Shown piece by piece: positions 57,081-64,000 of a DNA stretch of 64,000 nucleotides. Numbering within the stretch: position 1 is the first letter of the stretch; each line of letters opens with the position of its first letter. The notes under the pieces were generated by a model. The model had not been told where the DNA came from and made no database searches. It saw only the letters and a program-made list of their open reading frames with translations. The translations under genes and the position numbers were made by a program. Location: the NCBI GenBank assembly GCA_022749755.1, contig CM040449.1, positions 2,933,157 through 2,997,156 on the forward strand. The letters are read 5' to 3'. The stretch comes from Azadirachta indica. Its lineage: Eukaryota > Streptophyta > Magnoliopsida > Sapindales > Meliaceae.

Positions 57081-60008
57081 GCGTGAGAAGAAGAAGATGA
57101 TTTTCCCCCTGAAGTCTGTGCCTTGAATTTGTCAAGAAATACGGGAATATGGTCAAAGAAGCTGGTGAGACTGAACTTGCCCTTCTTCGTCGCCCACCAT
57201 ATATCATTTATTTATTAATACAGCCTGCTTTCAAGATGTGTATGTTTCTTTCTGTCAGCTTAGTACAGAAATTAAATTTTCATTCAAAGAATTAATCCCA
57301 CGGGCTTAATTCTAAATTAATTATATAATACTAAGCAACATCTATGTACTCTGTCAATTGTTGACTTATCAAGCTTGATCTAATCATCAGAGTTTACACG
57401 TGGATTCTAATGGATAATTATAAATAAAAGATATGTAAAACAGAAAACTAGCTCTCTTTCGCGGAAGCTACCGTTCAAATTTTATTGTTTGACCAATCCA
57501 ACACATGTAGCAACCGTATAATTACCGAGTATTTGATAGTTCATACATGGTTACATTTCAGATTAGATAGGAAATTCCAGTTTAGTCCCTAACATTTTCG
57601 TGAAACTTAATTTTACTGTTACTTAATTTTGTAATTTAAAATACAATCACGATCAAATTAGCGAGGATTGATTCTTGATTTTAACTTTCAAAAATTTATT
57701 GTAGGAGATTTCAACACTAATTAGTTACTAGACCCTGTTAAATTAATTAATTATATGACAACCAAATGTGAATTATAATATAAAGTTAATATTTTGGACA
57801 GGTTAAGTTTGAAAATTGAAACTAAATTTGTGTAAATGTTTTTTTTTTAATTAAAAACGGATATTAATTAGGGTTCTTTCGCGGACTGCACAGATTTCAA
57901 TTTTCAATAAAATGAAACGAAGTACAGCACATGTAGCACGTGACTTTTATGGCTTGTAACTCAGAAATACAGCAATTCCACTACTTCTATGCCGGCATTA
58001 GCAAGAGAGACAACAGAATAGAACAGTCACGTGATTGTATAATGAATGTGTTTGGATTTTTGATTTCTCAAGTGATGGGGACCCAACTCCGCTCAATAAA
58101 TAGCATCAGAGATCTTGATTTTAATAAACATCTCGCTTGAATATAGATGTTTTGAAACTAAGATCATTTTTTTTTCTAAAGATTTTGGATGAGAGTGAAA
58201 AATCTCTCCCATAAAATATTAAAATTTTATCTTTTATTATTACTTAAATTTTAAATAATATACGAGTGTTAAACATGTTTCAAATCACTTAAAGTATTAT
58301 TTAGAGAACTTCAAACGAAGATAACTTAATATATAAAAAAAATTGTATAACTCTTACAAAATTGTCATTCCAAAAGTTATAGATGACGCGAAGAATTAAT
58401 TAACCACTATGATATGAATTCAAAGTAAATTCATGGTTCTTATAAAGACCAAATCCAAAATCATGATCCAGATCTATGATAATAACGTCGAATCAATAAT
58501 ATAACAAGTGATTCCTATAAGAACTTAATCATTAGAAGTAGACACTAGGGTTAAAAGGTCATAATGATTTGTTTAGTTAGTTTAAGTAGATGGATAGAAA
58601 AACTCAAAATTCTACTATTATTACGGTGAGATGTAGGATGAAATCACCTTTATAACTAAGAGAAAACTAACGCGTAACAAAGTGGCAATGAAAACTTTCT
58701 TTTCCTAAATAAACAAGTGGAAAATGTGCATAAGAAAAATAGGATAACTTTCTCTCTCTCATGGCGCACAAACAACAGGTCATGTAATGATTACATGGAG
58801 GTTGGTATATGAACCACCCTCCCTTGCAAATACCAAAATGCTTCTCCAAATGTGAGTTCATTGTTACTTTTAAAACTCCACACACTTTTTCACCATATTT
58901 CTCCCAAACTTTGTTCTCTAAATTGTTTTTCTCATATATAGTTCATTGACTAGATCGTCAAAGAGTGTTCGCCTAGTAACATTATCGCATCCACTGAGTG
59001 GTTTGTATTTTGTAGATATCGACAATCATGGTACCTAAACTTAACGTCCCAATATCAAAAGATGCCAACCAGTTGTTTCACTGAGTTTACGACAAACACT
59101 AAGACAAAACCATCAACTCTACCAAGGGTGCATTTTTTGCAAAAGTTGACAAATCTTATTTATTAATTGGAGTTGTTCTTGAAGTTAATTTTAGATAGCG
59201 TCAAGTAGCAATGGGAGAAATTTCAGCATTAACCAAGTTTACGTATAATTATATGTATTTGCATTATAATAAATATTTATAAATAAATCAAAATTGGTAT
59301 TATGTGCCCAAAATTATTGGTGTTTACTCTTAAATGTCCCTATACGAAGTTTAACGGTCTTTGATTAGTTTGAGCGGGGTTTTTTCAACTTTTTTAACTC
59401 TTATTGTTATTGAAATAATTTGTATCACTAATTTATGCGTTCAACTTTTATTTTTCAGCGTTAGTAACCATGGTCTTAAAAATACCTAATAAAATTTTGA
59501 TATGATTATTAAAAAAAAATTATGGCAACGACTAAAAAAAAAGGGCAATATAAATATTGGAGCCTGTTCGCTTCCCCCTGTAGGTAATACAAAAAGGACA
59601 AACCAATACTGTTAAACGTTGTCGTTTTATCATTTCGCGTTTTACCGTTTCCCAATCCCCAAATTCACATTCCCGTTATGAAATCCTAGAATTGCATTCC
59701 TCCTGATTTCGTCTCTCTTCTTGTTAAAGGTATGTTAATATAATATGATGTTGCGAGCATATTATTTATTGATTCATTTCCAAATGAAACTTCAGTATTA
59801 TCTAATGAATTTTCTTTCTGTGACACGCATGTCAAACGGTTGATTTGATTTAATTAAAAACAAAAAATACGATTTTTGGAGTTTCTCCACGAACATTGGT
59901 TTAGGGTATTATTGATTCGAAAAATTGTATTCAAATGCAGACAAAAAGTTTGATGCTTAGCAGTAGTCACCTTACTTGGAAACACGTTATTGAGGACGAG
60001 AATCAGTT
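57081..60008. other. intergenic; leader of the LYR-motif gene at the right end
   Basis: Positions 57081-59550 hold no supported gene (frames at 57940-58140 and 58667-58885 lack features). From about 59630 the sequence looks like a promoter and leader. AAAG|GTATGT at 59730 and TGCAG at 59936-59940 would delimit a 5'-untranslated-region intron of about 210 bp. Confidence 0.5.
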
Positions 60009-60968
60009 ATGGTTCTCTCCTTCGATTTGCAGGATTTCATTCTCCGTGCTCGAGTGCTGAAATTATACAGGCAAGCTCTTAGGACTGCTCGAAGAGCTCC
60101 TCATCCCGCAAGAGGTGAAGTTTCTACCTTTGATGAATTTATAATTTTCTGATTGATATTTCTAATCGCATAAGTTCCATGTGCAATTTTGTCAACCAAG
60201 CTTTGCTTGATATGATTATTCGTATGAATTAGTGATTAAGCGATAGCTATCTTATTCAGACCCACTCATTGCTTTGTGTTACAGTTCTTTTAAGAAGAAT
60301 TGCTTGTAGTAAAATTCTTTAAATAGAATGTTTTAGATTATGGGATGAATGTTCAAGTTAATTACATTGGAGTTATCAGTTATGTGACCAAATTTATTTT
60401 TATCTCAGAGACAACTTTGATTCATGATAGCACAAAGATTAGACGTTGTGTCGTTGGTATTTGGGGCTATTCTGTCAGGAAGGAGCTTTTCTAAACTTCT
60501 TATGATATGCAATCTTGGGTTTCTGATTTTGCATATCCTGTATTGGAATTTATGTGATTTGTACTAGTATGTAAAATATTATCTTGACTGTTTCCACATA
60601 TCATGCCAACATCTTGTTCCTAGTTTGAAATTGGCAACCATAGGTTGTCTTATACAGTTGTCTTACATGATTGTTTTATTAACATGGTATAATATGTATG
60701 AAATATTTTCTTGAACTCACATTGAGCAGATTGATCTGGTGTTTATAGTATTGAAACAAATCTTGGATCCTACTGTATTGTCTTTTCACTGCAAATCTGG
60801 TCTACTCATTGCATTGAGTTTACAGACGAACTGAAACAGACAATTAGACAAGAAATGGAGCAACACCGAGACTGCAAGGACAAACAAAAGATTCGCTACT
60901 TAATTGGTGAAGGTTTAGAGAGATTAAAAGGTCTGGATGAGATGCTTGACATGCAGGGTTACTCTTAG
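60009..60968 (+). CDS. LYR-motif protein, LYRM2-like, mitochondrial
   Basis: Two exons (60009-60114 and 60826-60968) join in frame to 82 residues. The diagnostic LYR motif is LKLYRQALRTARR near residue 20, in a small basic all-helical protein. LYR proteins work with mitochondrial acyl-carrier protein in assembling respiratory complexes and iron-sulfur enzymes; the closest match I recognise is LYRM2, linked to complex I. Supporting features are the short length, the downstream RQEMEQHRDCKDKQKIRYLIGEGLERLKGLDEML-type helices (cited here only by their positions, about 43-76), and the absence of a cleavable presequence. The 711-bp intron has GTGAAG at the donor and TTTACAG at the acceptor. The ATG has G at -3 and +4. 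An upstream ATG at 59953 opens a 35-codon frame that overlaps this start. Confidence 0.88.
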
Positions 60969-61611
60969 CAAAGAGACTGCATTTGGAAAGTGAAAGGACA
61001 TCAAAGTTGTCATTTTGAAGTTTCTAATTTTGTCACGATGTAAACTACAAAGGTAGAGATGGTTCATGTCTTACACTTCTATAGCTTTAGTCTCAGAATT
61101 TTTCCAGTATTAACGATCTTTACTGCTAAACTCTTAATAAAAAATCAGCAAATCTTTCCATTGTTAACTATCTTTAGTGCTAAACTATTTATAAAAATCT
61201 GCTATGCTCCTCTTTGCGAGTCAAGAGTTTCTGAATTTTGTCAATTTATATTGATGTGCACATTTATATTCAGTCTCGTTCATTCAATTTAAATCAAGAA
61301 TAATGAGCAACAATGTCTTGATACTTGCTCTGTTATGATGAAGATAGTCACTGCAAGCATTTAATCCAAAACATTTCCCGTGTGTTCACGGACTAACAAT
61401 CGGAATTTTAGGGAATTTTAGTTGTACTGTAGTACATATTTGAAAACTTCCAAGGAATTGTATTTCCAAAATTTATCTGGAATAGCAAGTACATCGTTGT
61501 GCGACATACAATGTCAAAAATATAACCTTAAGATTGCACCACCAGTTATATCCAAATTTAAAACGGACCCCAAAAAACAAAAGAGAAAAATTTCAGATTA
61601 AATATCTGCTT
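60969..61611. other. convergent 3' regions of the LYR and PPR genes
   Basis: The two genes face each other across this stretch, which should hold both 3' untranslated regions. The plus frame at 61059-61292 lacks any recognisable feature. A short duplication is visible: GTATTAACGATCTTTACTGC at 61110 and TGTTAACTATCTTTAGTGC at 61161. Confidence 0.6.
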
Positions 61612-63207
61612 CTACAAAGGTCGAGCGGCAAATCCCCTGTGAACCATTTTCTCCACCAATTCTTCATGCTTCTGTAACTGCCCTGAGTTCCTCAGCTGCT
61701 GTAGAACCATTTCATAAACTGAAGGACTTGGTTTTAAACATTTCTCCTCAATCATCTGTCTAAACAAATTGTAGGCATTCTTCCAATGCCCCATACCACA
61801 ATACATTGTAATCAAGACCCGGAAAGTATTCACATTGGGCTCAATTTCATTCTCCTCCATTTCCTTCTTCAACTTGAGAACCATATCAGTCGATTTTGAG
61901 TTGGCAAACATTTGCATCAAAATATTGTAAGTCACGGTATTAGCCTCACACTTCAAATCTTTCATCTTCGCATACATCCTGTGAGCCCCATTCACATCCC
62001 CTACCTTCGCAATGCACCTAAATATTATATTAAAAGTGCTCGCATTTGGGCTACACTCTTTCTTGATCATTTTATTAAGTACCTTGATAGCCTCCTCAGG
62101 CTTACCATCCTTACAAAAACAATCAATAAGAAAATTATTTGTAATTGTATCAGCTTCACAACCAAGTCTCTTCATCTGATTATACACCTGCAAAACTTTT
62201 TCAGTCCTACCAGCTTTAACATGAACCCGCATTAGATTATTAAATGTAATCGAATTAGGCTCACAGCCCACATCAAGCATCTCAGCGAAAACATCATGAG
62301 CACGTGTAATTTGCCCACACCTACACAAAGCATCGATCACAATACTGTAAGTATACACATTGGGCTGAATCCCGGCCATTTTCATTTCTCTAAATACCCT
62401 CTCAGCCTCCGAAATGTTACCAGCTCGACACCACCCGCGAACTAAGTTTGTATAAACGATAACATCAGGCTCAAACTTATCTTTTAAACTATCAAAAAAT
62501 GACTGTGCTTCAGCAGCTCTTCTTTTTCTACACAAAATGCTAATCACTATTGAAAAAGCAATCTTATCAGGCAAACAACCGTACTCCTCCATACGGTTAA
62601 ACGCGTGCACCGCCTCCGCAGCCAATCCGGCCCTGACGTACCGGCGAACAAGAATCGAGAAGGTGTCGATTGTAATTTCAACATTTCTCGACTTCATTAA
62701 ATTAACGAAATGCCAAGCCAAATCGAATTGCCTTACCTTTCCAGCAAGATTGATCATTTCGTGGTAGGGCTCTGAGGAGTGTACGAATTCCGGCCGGGCG
62801 GTGACCCAGTTGAAAAAGGACAGCACTTGGAGGAGCGGGATGCCATGGCGGACCCCACATGATTTCTCGATGACGTGGTGGACTACGGAGGGGGAAATGG
62901 AATTGACAGCGGAGATTTGGGAAAAATCCAACGAGGGAGAGAGGATTGTAAAATTTGGGTCGGGAAGAATGGGGGAAGAATTAGGATTAGGGTTTTTACG
63001 GTGGTGCTCTTTGATTAGGGAGTAGAGTTTTTCGGCGACTAGGGTTTCTTCTGGTGATAAGGTGGCGTTTGGTTCATCTTTGGTATCATTGTTGTTTATT
63101 TCATCGTCTTCATTGAGCGAAATCGAAGAAAAAGAGAAAGCTTGAGATTTGAAGATGCGATGAGAGAGAGAAAGGGGGAAACGGAGCTTGGATTTGATTA
63201 AGGCCAT
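61612..63207 (-). CDS. P-class pentatricopeptide repeat protein, mitochondrial (At1g20300-like)
   Basis: A sequence-specific RNA-binding protein for organelle transcripts. Residue 1 is the ATG at 63207; the preceding in-frame TTG (63210) is not a likely start and a stop lies just upstream. The intronless frame gives 531 residues. An Arg/Ser/Phe-rich N-terminus ([23 protein letters not shown]) fits mitochondrial import. About ten 35-residue PPRs run from about residue 140 to 525, for example [48 protein letters not shown] and [16 protein letters not shown]. There are no E, E+ or DYW extensions, so it is P-class, typical of RNA stability, processing or translation factors rather than editing enzymes. 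Length and ending (HRGFAARPL) agree with the Arabidopsis At1g20300 group as I recall it. Confidence 0.93.
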   Translation of the reverse strand: MALIKSKLRFPLSLSHRIFKSQAFSFSSISLNEDDEINNNDTKDEPNATLSPEETLVAEKLYSLIKEHHRKNPNPNSSPILPDPNFTILSPSLDFSQISAVNSISPSVVHHVIEKSCGVRHGIPLLQVLSFFNWVTARPEFVHSSEPYHEMINLAGKVRQFDLAWHFVNLMKSRNVEITIDTFSILVRRYVRAGLAAEAVHAFNRMEEYGCLPDKIAFSIVISILCRKRRAAEAQSFFDSLKDKFEPDVIVYTNLVRGWCRAGNISEAERVFREMKMAGIQPNVYTYSIVIDALCRCGQITRAHDVFAEMLDVGCEPNSITFNNLMRVHVKAGRTEKVLQVYNQMKRLGCEADTITNNFLIDCFCKDGKPEEAIKVLNKMIKKECSPNASTFNIIFRCIAKVGDVNGAHRMYAKMKDLKCEANTVTYNILMQMFANSKSTDMVLKLKKEMEENEIEPNVNTFRVLITMYCGMGHWKNAYNLFRQMIEEKCLKPSPSVYEMVLQQLRNSGQLQKHEELVEKMVHRGFAARPL

Positions 63208-63920
63208 CAACGGCTTCCTTCAAGTACTCTGTTTCCGTCTTTCGCTGTTTGCAGTGTAGGGTTTAAGATGAAGCTCTCAACTGTTATGCAAGATTTAACA
63301 TGGTTAAACGACACCGTTTGGACTGTCAATCATAACCTCCAGTAAAGCAACTCGATACTGAAGAGAGTATTATTATTTTGCATAGTATAAAGGTGTTGCA
63401 TTTGAAAAAAAATATATATTTTCTTATGAAAAATAAAAAGGGAATACAAAAAATATTTAGTTTGATTTTAAAATTAATCAAAATATTAACATCATTATTA
63501 TTGCATGGGTGCGTGGCGTTTTCCCTCCGGCGATAAAAGTGAAGCATTGACAGTGACGGTGCACGTCAATGGCTTATTTTTATTGCTTTACGCGATTCCT
63601 GCTTTCCTTTTTCATGCTACAACTGAAATTATGAAGCTCTAATATTAATGTATATTTGCAGACAGACAGTAAGTAGTCTATTATATATTTGTCTTAGCTT
63701 GCTCCGAGTCTTCCTCTTCCTCTTCCTCTTCCTCTTCCTCCGAAGCAAAGTCCAATCAAGGTTAAGAAGCCATTGTTTAAAAGCAGTGGATTTATATAGA
63801 AGATGCGATTAATTGTTTGATTTGGATTGCAGCTATATTTCATCGTTATCAAACACTTGCCATAAAATTTTATTTGTTTAGAAGATTATTCAAGATTAAT
63901 TCGGCGGTGCGTAGTCAAAG
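63208..63920. other. intergenic between divergent genes; (TTCCTC)n repeat
   Basis: Contains the PPR promoter and, farther right, a leader-like region for the gene at 63921. A TCTTCC/TTCCTC hexamer repeat of about six units lies at 63709-63740. TTGCAG at about 63828-63833 could be the acceptor of a leader intron. The minus frame at 63326-63547 is not supported. Confidence 0.5.
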
Positions 63921-63988
63921 ATGAACTCTGATGACCCGCCAACGTTCAAGCCATTGAAGGATTTGATAGCAGCTCCACATCCGTTCTC
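63921..63988 (+). CDS. possible first coding exon of a gene cut by the window end
   Basis: From the ATG at 63921 (A at -3) the frame reads MNSDDPPTFKPLKDLIAAPH and two to three more residues, then meets TCGTAAAGC. This is either a stop after 23 codons or, more likely, a splice donor TC|GTAAAG after 22 codons plus 2 nt. The upstream pyrimidine-rich repeat and acceptor-like TTGCAG fit a plant leader. I do not recognise the protein, and the rest lies outside the window. Confidence 0.4.
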
Positions 63989-64000
63989 GTAAAGCAGATC

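Overview
The window is nuclear DNA from a flowering plant, almost certainly a eudicot. The genes carry GT-AG introns and are separated by long, very AT-rich intergenic DNA. The products are plant-specific: plastocyanin, a chloroplast drought-induced thioredoxin CDSP32, a C2-type phospholipase D, sterol methyltransferase 2 and a P-class PPR protein. An intact ornithine decarboxylase (ODC) gene argues against Arabidopsis and most Brassicaceae. A woody rosid such as Citrus would fit, but the sequence alone does not prove it.

Layout. 1-9.4 kb is AT-rich and mostly empty; it has one candidate small secreted-peptide gene (minus, 2216-2470), short duplications and a MITE-like element. An intact, intronless ODC lies at 9459-10706. 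A 7.6 kb spacer follows, full of unrelated tandem repeats and a relic copia-type LTR. A second ODC copy lies at 18368-19629; it has a one-base deletion and its catalytic-cysteine codon reads Met. Next come a four-exon DNL/Zim17-type zinc finger protein (20583-21492), plastocyanin (24011-24514) and, convergent with it, a ten-exon phospholipase D delta (25149-29313, minus). A fourteen-exon MFS transporter follows (31675-37380, minus). It has a SINE-like insertion in intron 2 and a second, near-equivalent first exon 1.2 kb upstream.

39-49 kb is a repeat-rich, gene-free block: a hexamer minisatellite, a 1.25 kb near-perfectly symmetrical foldback element, a 170-183 bp satellite-like triplication and fragments with hAT-like ends. 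The right part is gene-bearing again: intronless SMT2 (49230-50318), CDSP32 (52832-53734), a SIP14-1-1-like protein of unknown function (56181-57011, minus), a two-exon LYR-motif protein resembling LYRM2 (60009-60968), a mitochondrial PPR protein (61612-63207, minus) and possibly the first exon of one more gene cut by the window edge.

These are independent nuclear genes, not an operon. Several act in chloroplasts (plastocyanin, CDSP32, probably the DNL protein) or mitochondria (LYRM2-like, PPR). The most unusual points are the decayed or diverged ODC paralogue, the duplicated first exon of the transporter, the foldback element, and the candidate secreted peptide with a DYxDP motif. Exon borders were assigned by hand from GT-AG signals, reading-frame continuity and family knowledge; no search or alignment program was run.
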